Below are positions 1 to 7,543 of a DNA stretch of 10,798 nucleotides, piece by piece. The notes beneath the pieces are model-generated. The model was not told the origin of the DNA. It did not search any database and saw only the letters and a list, made by a program, of their open reading frames with translations. The first letter of the stretch is position 1, and each line of letters begins with the position of its first letter. Where the stretch lies: contig QKYT01000224.1 in assembly GCA_003550305.1 (NCBI GenBank), forward strand, positions 1 through 10,798, read 5' to 3'. This DNA comes from Glomus cerebriforme (Eukaryota > Glomeromycota > Glomeromycetes > Glomerales > Glomeraceae). The position numbers and the translations under genes are program-made.

Positions 1-144
1 TTTTTTTTTGATGTTTTATGTTTAAATTTTGGGATTTAATGTTTAATGTATTCAAAAAATTCAATAAATTACATTTTTTTAAGTATAATTTAAAATACCC
101 AAATATTATAAAGCTAAATAAATAAATATGTTATAAAATAAATA
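1..144. other. A+T-rich flank at contig edge
   Basis: The window begins with a run of nine T followed by simple A+T sequence. I see no coding frame, RNA gene or clear satellite copy, although a very degraded extra copy of the repeat that follows cannot be excluded. The homopolymer at base 1 is compatible with an assembly break. Confidence 0.4.
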
Positions 145-840
145 ATTTGAAAGTTAGTACTATTATAAAAAATATGAATAACTCTATAAATATTAACTAT
201 ACCTTCATGAAAATTGAGATCCTAATAGTTTTAGACCTCTGAACAATTTTCAATTAATAAAGAAAGTCGATTAGCATTGATTAAAGTACTCAAAATATAC
301 TCTGAAATTACAAAATAAAAAAAATAAAATTTGAAAGTTAGTACCATTATGAAAAACATGAATAACTTCACAAATATTAATTATACTTTCATAAAAATTA
401 AGATTTTAGCAGTTTTGGATTCGCTGAACAACTTTTAATTAATAAAGAAATTTGATTTGCATTGACCAAAATACTCAAAAAATACTCTGAAGTTACAAAA
501 CAAAAAAAAATAAAATTTGTTAATTAGTACCATTATAAATAACTTCATAAGTATTAACTATATCTTCATAAAATTGAAATCCTAATAGTTTTGAATATGC
601 TGAACAATTTTCAATTAATAAAGGAAAGATTTGCTTTGTCTAAAGTGATAAAATTATGTCCTAATATTAGTAAATAAAAAAATAAAAAGTTCAAAAATTA
701 GTATTATTATAAAAAACATGATTTTTTTTTATAAATATTATAGCTAACCTTATGAAAATAGGTTTAATATATATTTGAAAAAAAGTTTTAATAAAAAACA
801 AAACTACTGTAATTCAAAATTCAAAGTAATAAAAAAAATA
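145..840. repeat. Four-copy degenerate tandem satellite, unit about 155-186 bp
   Basis: Four consecutive copies start near 145, 329, 515 and 687. The clearest shared blocks are a GAAAGTTAGTAC-type start, a following run like ATTATAAAAAACATGAATAA, a GCTGAACAA block, TTAATAAAGAAA, and a closing ACTCTGAAATTACAAAA segment. Copies 1 and 2 are nearly the same length (184 and 186 bp) and differ mostly by A/G and C/T changes. Copy 3 is shorter, and copy 4 is the most degraded and fades into poly(A) near 840. No copy carries a sustained reading frame now. This looks like an old minisatellite or satellite block decaying by substitution. Its function and wider distribution cannot be judged from this window. 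Confidence 0.8.
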
Positions 841-1263
841 TAAAAAAAAAAAAAAATAAACAATTATATAAAAAAGTTTTTGTGATTTTAATGTGTTACA
901 AAACAAATGTGATAAAAAATTTTAGCTAATAAAAATCCAATGTCATGACCCATGTGACATATTACAGGTGCAATAAAAAACAAAACTTTTTTTATTACCT
1001 ATACTGTTTAATTGAAGTTATACAACTTAAACTATAATCTGTGAAATAATATGAAAGGTAATAATAATATATAAATAAATAATTACATAACAGTGTCTAT
1101 TGTATTACAGGCCTAGGCATATTCTTAAAATATTTATTAATAGAGAAATTTCTCACATATACCAGCCCTTAGTATTTTTTCATAAATAAAATTCTTTTAT
1201 TCTTATTCTCATATATGTTAGTTTACACTAATAAAATTTTGCAAAAAATATTATATAAACTAA
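841..1263. other. Intergenic A+T-rich stretch upstream of Crinkler relic
   Basis: No coding frame or RNA gene is visible. The only notable site is a short dyad at 941-959 in which TGTCA faces TGACA around a C+G-containing centre, which could be a protein-binding site. A TATATAAA string at 1252-1259 is only nine bases before the presumed start codon of the Crinkler relic, so it is a poor TATA-box candidate. Confidence 0.4.
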
Positions 1264-2337
1264 AAATATGTCTATTACTTCATTAAAAGAAATATAAACA
1301 CTAGTGCTTTTACTATAAATATTGATAGAAAAAAGTTGGTTAGCTGCCTCAAAAAAATTATTAAGGCAAAAAAATACAAAACTTTTCATAAAAATAAACT
1401 TCTTGCAACAAGAAAAATAGAAAACTACTGGAGTGAGAAATTATCTAAGAGATATATTCATGTTCTAGTTAAATCACAAAGATCACTACCACTTTGAGCT
1501 GTAAATAGAAATTGCTTGAAGAAGTCGAAAAATGCTTAATAAATCTGTCCATAATATGTAAAAATTTTAGGTCATGAAAAAATGAGGTCTGTAAAAGATT
1601 TTTATTAACTAAGCTTTTGCATTACAAGGTTCGATATCATTATTAATCAGAAATGAAATACATCAATCAAGTGGATAGCAAATATTAAACATATAACTCT
1701 CAAAGATCTCAAAAATTACATATATGAAATGTACTAGCCATTAGAACTTGAAAATAATGGAGTAGTATTAAAATTCATGAATGATAGGAATAAATATTAT
1801 CCTAGGAACAATTTCTTATTTCATGAAATATTGTGATTGCTAGTTTCAAAAAAAAATCTCAAGTTTACCATATTTATAAAGACATTCTCAAAACTATTCA
1901 ATTCCAGAATCTTTCTGAAAATATGTGAACTCTATGGGCTTAGTGATAACCTAAATCTTAACATTGATATATACTTTGTTTTTCACTGTGATTGTGTAGA
2001 CCTAGGTAGTGAAAAGTCTAAAGTAGTGATTAAATATCTAATGGATAAATTAAAACTTCATTAAAATGTTACTTCTCTTAACAAGGTATATGAAGCAATA
2101 AAAATTATTTATTTTTATTATTATCTGACTATCAGAATATTGTTCTATAAAGAAAATTTTAAACTCATATCAGAAAAACTTATTGAGAGTTAAAATGGAT
2201 AAGAAAATCTTAATTATATAGTAGAATATCATTCGACTGGTAGGATCCTTAATATAATTAAAGTTAAAAAAGAAGATTTTATAAATAATTTCTTTATCAT
2301 CCAACAACTGGACCTCTTTCAGAATTGGCTAGATTAA
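1264..2337 (+). pseudogene. Crinkler (CRN)-like protein pseudogene
   Basis: This is the relic of a Crinkler-family gene, a modular class with a ubiquitin-like header domain and a variable C-terminal domain; in pathogens and symbionts members are proposed host-acting effectors. One frame (codons starting at 1264, 1267 and so on) reads as protein-like sequence to 2334. The header region (1264-1494) ends in HVLVKSQ at 1459-1479, matching the HVLVxxP junction motif with the proline changed. A middle segment includes ITLKDLKNYIYEMY at about 1693-1734, then a block open from 1837 to 2061. A C-terminal motif, VKKEDF at 2263-2280, resembles the ExK region of PD-(D/E)XK-like domains common in these proteins, but the expected acidic residue reads as lysine (2260-2262). 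In-frame stops lie at 1495, 1537, 1540, 1552, 1606, 1654, 1735, 1834, 2062, 2191, 2200 and 2335. A likely original ATG (1268) is one frame off, so a small indel followed it. The header also seems to lack an internal segment around 1388. It cannot make a full-length product. Family assignment is from remembered motifs, not a search. Confidence 0.72.
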
Positions 2338-2610
2338 TTAAGAAACCTAATGGTAAAATTGCAAATAAGAATGAATTGCTTACCTCTCATATCACCTTAA
2401 TAATACTAGAATTTATATTCAATTTTATTAATTTACCTATGATTCTATCCAGTTGAAACTTATCTTTCTAAAGGTTGTTTCATAATACTTAAAAAGGAAG
2501 AAAATATTCTGAACAATATACTTTTGTTTCCCAATTTTTCATGACATATCAGGGAAGATATCAATTAAATTATAGCTGAAATTAGAAAGCAAGGTTTAGT
2601 GCTAGTTATC
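2338..2610 (+). pseudogene. Possible decayed continuation of the Crinkler relic
   Basis: Past the last clear Crinkler motif the sequence still looks partly like protein. In the same frame, 2461-2544 is open for 28 codons, and codons up to about 2608 are interrupted by scattered TAA/TGA. In another frame (about 2289-2453) there are 55 open codons containing LSELARLIKKPNGKIANK, ending at TGA 2454. The two alternatives cannot both be right, and a frameshift near 2310 would join the first part of the gene to the second. I do not recognise the domain. It may be the eroded end of the Crinkler gene or a different relic. Confidence 0.3.
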
Positions 2611-2948
2611 TAAAAATGGCAATGACATTAAAACTTACAACTCAATTAAAATTTTTTCGCAGTATAGGTAAAAATAATTTCTTTTATCTTCCTCAATTTT
2701 TTGCATTATTGCTATCTTGAATTCATCTTTTTCTTTCTATAAAATTGACAGAAAAGATATAAACATTTGTTGGTATTTAATATGTCAGTATACTAAAACT
2801 TACTTGATAATTCTTTAATTAAAAACTTGATATTTAAATCTGCAAAATCTAACCACTTTGAAGTTGGACTTTGCAAGATTTATTTATTCTTTTAAATCAC
2901 TTTTAGAATTAATTTTAGGATAACATGAAAATTTTGTATACTTATTGT
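2611..2948. other. Intergenic A+T-rich stretch
   Basis: No frame, RNA gene or strong repeat is seen here. The sequence is simple A+T with occasional richer patches, for example around 2858-2880, that do not translate into a recognisable product on either strand. Confidence 0.35.
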
Positions 2949-3034
2949 GTTTGTAAAGATTTACAAAGAGCACACTTGGACACTTTAGTCCTTGATGCTT
3001 CTTGTTCATTTTTAAGACAAGCAATATAGCATAA
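2949..3034. repeat. Tandem hairpin repeat, copy 1 (86 bp)
   Basis: This is the first of two 86-bp copies that align without gaps, with 55 of 86 positions identical by hand count. The central part (ACACTTGGACACTTTAG, then TCCTTGA) is best conserved. Flanking arms ACAAAGAGC (2963-2971) and GCTTCTTGT (2997-3005) can pair with one mismatch and one G-T pair, and an inner stem GGAC/GTCC (2978-2981 with 2988-2991) sits inside. A competing palindrome, TTTGTAAA-GA-TTTACAAA, lies at 2950-2967. I see no coding potential. Confidence 0.65.
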
Positions 3035-3053
3035 AAGTTATTATATATTTTAG

Positions 3054-3139
3054 GTTTGCAAAATTACTTAGATAGTACACTTGGATACTTCAATTCTTGA
3101 CACTATCTAAGTTTTTTAATGATAAACAGAATAGTATAA
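3054..3139. repeat. Tandem hairpin repeat, copy 2 (86 bp)
   Basis: This second copy is offset 105 bp from the first. Its arms, ACTTAGATAGT (3066-3076) and ACTATCTAAGT (3102-3112), are a perfect 11-bp inverted repeat. The arm sequences differ greatly from copy 1 yet occupy the same positions and still pair. The inner stem is GGAT/ATTC (3083-3086 with 3093-3096), where the C-G pair of copy 1 has become T-A. It could be a structured transcript element, a small mobile-element relic, or paired protein-binding sites. Confidence 0.65.
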
Positions 3140-3628
3140 TTTTTTTGTTATTCTAGATAAGATTAAAATTGGGCTAGAAAAGTTATAAGAAACAGTAATA
3201 TTCTTAGTATTTGGTAGGATAATTTCATATTAATTTTAATATCAGAATATTTGGATAGCAGGATTTAAGCCTAACTTAATTTTAATTTTAAATTCTATAT
3301 TAGATTTTTGATATATTTGCTAACCTTGCAGAATAATTTGATTGATAAAAAGATTCTATATTTTTTCATATATCAGAAAAGAAGCAGATGAATCTTTCAC
3401 TATATTTATACCCTATTTTGGAAAATTTGTTCCAGAACTTTCAAATTGCCCTACTCTTTTATAAATCTGATAATCTAATCAATATAAAATTTTGTATTAT
3501 GCATTTTAAAGTATTTAAACAATTTGTATTGTATATATTAAACAAGCATTTTATATATTAAAAAGTTACCAATCAGGTTTATGCCTAATTGAATAGCATT
3601 CTACTTGTGTATAAAAGTAAAGTATAAA
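3140..3628. other. Intergenic A+T-rich stretch
   Basis: I see no gene, RNA gene or clear repeat on either strand in this stretch. Frames are short and lack ATG-started sequences of useful length. Confidence 0.35.
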
Positions 3629-3787
3629 GTATTGTAATTATATTTAATATTATAATTTATAATTTGATCAAAAGTAATATTACAATACAATTAATAATAT
3701 AATCATAATGCTATTAATATATTATAATAATAGCAATAATTGCAAATTTCATAAACTATACTATTATATTACAGTAATAGTATAGTT
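3629..3787. repeat. Cluster of three A+T inverted repeats
   Basis: Three perfect inverted repeats follow each other. GTATTGTAAT (3629-3638) pairs with ATTACAATAC (3679-3688) across 40 bp. TGCTATTA (3709-3716) pairs with TAATAGCA (3728-3735) across 11 bp. AACTATACTATTA (3754-3766) pairs with TAATAGTATAGTT (3775-3787) across an 8-bp loop. In DNA this A+T-rich, single palindromes of 8-13 bp can occur by chance, so only the density is notable. No terminator, origin or mobile-element ends are identifiable. Confidence 0.55.
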
Positions 3788-4347
3788 AAAAAAATATAAG
3801 TTTTAGCAAAGTACTATTTTGTGAATTTTAATATATATATATCTGTTTTTAAAAAAATAATAAAAATAATAATAATAGCAGCTATTTGAATTGTTTATTT
3901 ACAAATGTATCACTTATTATATATTTATTATATTATTAAAATTTAAAGAAAAAATTAAGTTCAAATTGTGTGATAAAATGATTAAAAATTTGTTAAAGAT
4001 TTTTATTATATGCAAAATATTAATAATGAATATTAGTTTGAATTAAGATACATTCTGTAATGTATAGTAATAGAATTAAAAAAATTACTTTTATTTGCAA
4101 TTTATTATAATTTATAAGAAAGGTATTGCATTAAGAACTAAATACAGTTTAAATTTTAATTCTTATTTTTTTTTTGATAAATTATCAAACAATATGAGAG
4201 ATACTGCTAATAAACTAATCAAAGAGTATGTATACAGTGCGAAAATATTCTCAACAAAACTTTATAATAAAAATACATATTATTACATATTTGATATGCT
4301 AAAAAGCAATACATAAATATATCTATCATATGTACCGTTCTTATTTA
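3788..4347. other. Gene-poor A+T-rich stretch
   Basis: Nothing convincing is encoded here. A plus-strand frame is open from 4080 to 4313, but its upstream part has no ATG; the first ATG, at 4194, leaves only 40 residues, ending MLKSNT before TAA at 4314. The product is rich in N, K, Y and F, as expected of random A+T sequence, and matches no family I know. An AT dinucleotide run lies at 3831-3841. Confidence 0.35.
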
Positions 4348-4490
4348 CTAACCTAGGGAATAAATCTTTTGGGTTCTTTCATTTGTTTTCGTTACAAGCA
4401 TTTTCAATTGCATGAGGGAGTTTTTCTTTAAGATTGTTGTCAACATCTAAAAATTTATTTACAGTAAATAGAAAGAAATAATGCTTCACG
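4348..4490 (-). other. Short coding-like stretch downstream of heat-shock-type promoter
   Basis: On the minus strand an ATG at 4446 opens a 32-codon frame (MLTTILKKNS...) that ends at TAG 4350-4348. A second minus-strand frame through the same bases reads VDNNLKEKLPHAIENACNEN before a TGA, and continues protein-like beyond it. The second reading has more varied composition than typical random frames here. Neither matches a family I recognise. The stretch matters because it lies just downstream of a minus-strand TATA box and two heat-shock elements. It may be a tiny gene, a first exon, or a relic. Confidence 0.15.
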
Positions 4491-4491
4491 A

Positions 4492-4498
4492 TTTTATA
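4492..4498 (-). promoter_or_regulatory. Candidate TATA box (minus strand)
   Basis: TATAAAA reads on the minus strand about 60 bp downstream of the nearer heat-shock element and about 46 bp upstream of an ATG at 4446. The spacing is promoter-like, but such strings are common in A+T-rich DNA. Confidence 0.3.
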
Positions 4499-4557
4499 AT
4501 ATCACTAATTTATACCATTACTTTAAATGAATAGTAAGCCATTTTTTATAAGTGCTA

Positions 4558-4570
4558 GAAATTTCCAGAA
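4558..4570. promoter_or_regulatory. Heat-shock element 1 (GAAnnTTCnnGAA)
   Basis: GAA at 4558-4560, TTC at 4563-4565 and GAA at 4568-4570 form a perfect three-unit inverted array with exact 2-bp spacers, the binding pattern of trimeric heat-shock factor Hsf1. The element works in either direction, so the site alone does not say which gene it would serve. Confidence 0.55.
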
Positions 4571-4583
4571 AACACGCCCACTA

Positions 4584-4596
4584 GAATTTTCTGGAA
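4584..4596. promoter_or_regulatory. Heat-shock element 2 (GAAnnTTCnnGAA)
   Basis: GAA at 4584-4586, TTC at 4589-4591 and GAA at 4594-4596 again match the three-unit Hsf1 pattern exactly. It lies 26 bp (start to start) from element 1, in the same orientation. Two perfect elements this close are unlikely by chance, which raises confidence that the site is or was functional. Confidence 0.6.
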
Positions 4597-4723
4597 TCAT
4601 CGTCACATAAATAAGTTACATTACATTGTTTTAAGTGCGTGTTTGTTTTGGGTACCGTAATTGACCCGGTTACTTATTAAATAATTAAAAGGAAAGATGC
4701 ATTTATCAATTGTTTACGAAAAA

Positions 4724-4942
4724 TGACGTTATTATTCTTTCTGTGAGGCTAAATAAAATTAATAAATAATAATAATAAATACTTAATCAGGAAATTTCTT
4801 AAGAATTTCTTTTTCTGTTATTGAATAAATAATGATTAAGTATGTGTAGATCTCAATTTAGAATAACGTAAGATTTTCATCATAAACTAAACTGTATTTA
4901 TCTTCCGATGAAAAAATGGGGTTTATTACGTCAATAACGTCA
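4724..4942. promoter_or_regulatory. Cluster of CRE/bZIP half-sites
   Basis: TGACGT at 4724-4729, ACGTCA at 4928-4933 (in context TTACGTCA) and ACGTCA at 4937-4942 are CRE-type half-sites. The last two are direct repeats 9 bp apart. Such motifs are bound by ATF/CREB or Yap-type bZIP regulators. No adjoining start codon with a useful frame is visible on either side. Confidence 0.35.
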
Positions 4943-5754
4943 TATTCAAACCAACTTATTACTGTGTCACGAGGTTGATTTTGTATCATCCATTTCTTAT
5001 CATACAATTTATTCTAATACCGATACGTTTCAATTAGATGTTAAAAATTTCTCAATGAATTTTTTTTAAAGAAAAAGCAAAAAAAAAAAAAAAAAAAGCT
5101 TAATTATATTCGCAGAATTTTAGAATTTAAACAATACAATCGAGATAGAAAAAAAAAATAATTCTTTTAGACTGATCGGATATACTCTTGTGATTTTTGT
5201 TAATTTTTCCAATTGGCCGTTAATGGTATTTAAGGTTTACTTTAGATATATCATTTAAGCCAAATTTAATCGCGTATTCTAACAAACATAAATGCTAATA
5301 CCAATAAAGTAAAAAAAATTTCCTTAAACGAATTCATTGTTAAATTTTTTATACTGTATAAACGTGTTTTTCTTAATAAAATTTTGGTTATCTAGTTTAT
5401 TTTTTTGAATTTTATTTATACAACTTTATTGAAAATATTTTACAAGAACAACTAATTGTTACAATTATTAAAAGGAAGGCCTGAAGGGAATTATTAAAAT
5501 AGTAAAGTCTAAATATATTAAACGATTTATTAATGTATTACATAATAATGTCTTTTTTCCTCTAACCTAACAAACAAAATTACACAGTATTATTGATCAT
5601 ATAAGAATAAAATAATAAAAACCATAACGACTATTATAATTTTATAGAATAGTCTTTTTCTTGTTTAAAAATAAAAGAGGGAAATCTATCATAATTTTCT
5701 ACATATTTTTGTATACCATATTTAAAAAAGTTCATGATCCAATCAAATTCCCGA
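4943..5754. other. Intergenic region, probably including the 3' flank of the F-box/kelch gene
   Basis: I find no gene here. There is an A19 run at 5079-5097. On the minus strand, AATAAA strings at 5531-5526 and 5430-5425 are possible poly(A) signals for the F-box/kelch transcript, roughly 270 and 370 bases past its stop codon. They are weak evidence in DNA this A-rich. A plus-strand frame from 5661 into the gene is only its antisense. Confidence 0.35.
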
Positions 5755-5777
5755 TTTTTTTTTTTTTTTTTTTTTTT
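5755..5777. repeat. T23 homopolymer just downstream of the gene's stop codon
   Basis: Twenty-three consecutive T on the plus strand read as A23 on the coding strand, 24 bases after the kelch stop codon. The gene has an intron, so this is not the tail of a retrocopy. It may be a simple repeat lying in the 3' UTR. Confidence 0.7.
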
Positions 5778-5801
5778 AAAGATAAAACGAATCAAAAAAT
5801 T

Positions 5802-7543
5802 TTAAATATTGGAAGTTTCTTTAATCCATCCCATGGTAATTCCATGTTCTTCAGTATCTCCTTTTTTTCTACCCATAACAAAAACATCTTTCGTATGGTC
5901 CAGGCTAATAGCAATGCATTCCATTTCAGGAAAATTAGCGATTTTAACTTGATCCCATCTTTTTCTATCAGGTAAATATAATTTACATAATTCCCAAGGT
6001 TTTGAATCAGAATTTTCATCATTATTCCTGCCACTTTCTTCTCTTTCAGAAGTTGAGTAAAGTGGTGCTTTCCCTTTTTCATTTCCGCTAAAATTCCACT
6101 TCCAATTATCCCTTTCATAACCTCCAAGAACTGCAATTCGTTTTCCAACATTAAACATTGCCGCACCACACCTTCTACCTACATTATTTCCAGTAGTAGT
6201 ATGCCATTCTCCACCAATTCCAGATGAGAATGCAGGTGAAGTAAAATTTCTTGGAGAAAATAATTTTTGCCATTTTTCTTGTTGAAATGATGATGATATA
6301 CGACTTATTCCTGATTTATTACTACCTCGACTACTTGTACTGCTTTCGGGTGTATTCTGTTCTTCATCTGCTGAATCTTCTTGTTGTTGTGATGAATTAA
6401 ATGTAAAACACCATAAATCATCATCGTCATGAATTCTAGATTCAGGAGTTGACGATGTTATTTGTCTTCCTCCATATATGTATAAAGAGTATTCTAAAAC
6501 AGTTGTAGAGTGTAAGTATCTAGCATATGGAACATGATCATGTGGGTCCCGATACATTGTCCAAATTTTTGTTGAAATATCATAAACATGAAACTCTTTT
6601 GTATCATATTCTCTTGGATAATCAGAATCTAATAATCATTTATTAATTTTTTTTTTTTTTTTTTTAAAAAAAAAAATAAAAATAAAATAAAATAAAATAA
6701 AAAATAAATAAATAAGGACATATATATTTTAAAAATACGAAAATTATTTTATAAAAACTTACCATTCATAAGACACCTTCCACCAAATAAAACTAAACAT
6801 TGAGAACCTATAGCATTCAAAGAATGCATTTTACGAGCGGAAGGTAAATCACCACCTTGACCCATAATTTCTTTAAGTATCATTCTTATCGGATCTAATA
6901 CGTATAGAGTTCCACTAGGTTCTCCAGTAGTTAAGCATTCCCCACCAAATAAATAAATCATTGGTGAAATTGCTGCGGCAGTTGTTGAACGTAATGGTTG
7001 ATAAATACTTTTTTGTCGGTTCATCTCAGGTTTATAAGTACGAACATTAACATCCGATTGTTTTTTATATTCAGTAATATTAGATGATTCCAATTCATCT
7101 ACTTCATCATCATCTAAATCAAATTCTACAAATGTAACGTTTACTCTTCTCCAATTTAACGGTATTATATCAAAATCCAATATCCAACAAATTGGGGATT
7201 CTTTTTCGAAAATAGTTAAATATAATTTACCATTAAGTAATACACCATCATGATAATTCGCTGCAGGAGGTGCATTCGGTATATTTCTTGTAAGATTATT
7301 GATAGGTTCAAGTTCACGACTAAAAAGAATGTCCCCACTTCCTTCCATTACATGTCGAGTAATATTTATAGGAAACCATTTTGGTGAAGAGTAACCAATA
7401 TGATAAGTTCTAAAAACTTTATAAAAGCACCAACGTGATAGAGCAAAATTTAATTGATCTTTTTCAGTCATGCATTCAAAAATATAATAAAGAGCTTCAA
7501 TTGGTAATTTATAAATTAAAGAAGTATTTTGATGAGAACTCAT
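5802..7543 (-). CDS. F-box/kelch-repeat protein (two exons)
   Basis: The product is probably an SCF ubiquitin-ligase substrate receptor: F-box proteins bind Skp1, and a kelch beta-propeller usually captures the target. The CDS joins 7543-6763 and 6628-5802, giving 535 residues. Residues about 8-48 (start of the F-box: LIYKLPIEALYYIFECM) fit an F-box. Kelch-like blades follow at about 98-133 (degenerate), 185-226 (IYLFGG), 234-285 (LVLFGG, then HVYDISTKIW), 292-337 (LYIYGG) and 411-515 (AVLGG, with a long insert). The third blade is completed only by splicing. Insertions include an acidic run (about 141-153, DLDDDEVDE) and a Ser/Gln/Glu-rich segment (about 338-378). The ATG at 7543 is the first in frame after a TAA at 7588-7586 and has A at -3. 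There is no signal peptide or membrane helix, so it is probably cytosolic or nuclear. The kelch target is unknown, and no partner gene lies nearby. A fungal F-box/kelch assignment is firm; the specific orthologue is not. Confidence 0.92.
6629..6762 (-). other. Phase-1 spliceosomal intron of the F-box/kelch gene (134 nt)
   Basis: On the minus strand exon 1 ends AATG and the intron begins GTAAGT (6762-6757), a consensus donor. It ends TTATTAG (AG at 6630-6629), with an ATTAAT branch-like string shortly before. Removal joins G to AT to make GAT (Asp261) and restores a complete kelch blade. Without splicing the frame stops at TAA 6751-6749. Inside, the coding strand carries pentanucleotide TTTTA-type repeats, then T11 followed by A19 close to the acceptor. 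Confidence 0.88.
6647..6715. repeat. T19-A11 block and (TAAAA)n microsatellite within the intron
   Basis: The plus strand shows T19 (6647-6665), then A11 (6666-6676), then repeated TAAAA/TAAA units to about 6715. The T and A runs are mutually complementary and could pair in the pre-mRNA. Length is likely to vary between strains. Confidence 0.7.

Noticed and set aside
1621..1640. GGTTCGATATC resembling a tRNA B box
   Set aside because: There is no A box or acceptor stem around it, and the bases fit the Crinkler frame.
1837..2064. 75-residue open frame taken as a separate small gene
   Set aside because: It begins at TTG right after a stop and is only the longest stop-free piece of the Crinkler relic, in the same frame as the flanking pieces.
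4095..4316. 73-residue plus-strand open frame
   Set aside because: It begins at TTG; the first ATG leaves 40 residues, composition is that of random A+T DNA, and no family match is recognised.
5661..5975. 104-residue plus-strand frame
   Set aside because: It is antisense to the last kelch exon, partly made of the T23 run, and has no ATG start.
5792..6169. 125-residue minus-strand frame
   Set aside because: It overlaps the kelch exon in another frame; the exon frame has the kelch motifs and joins correctly to exon 1.
5802..6557. Exon 2 as a separate 251-residue gene starting at the ATG at 6557
   Set aside because: The in-frame sequence extends upstream to an AG acceptor at 6630-6629 and completes a kelch blade when spliced to exon 1.
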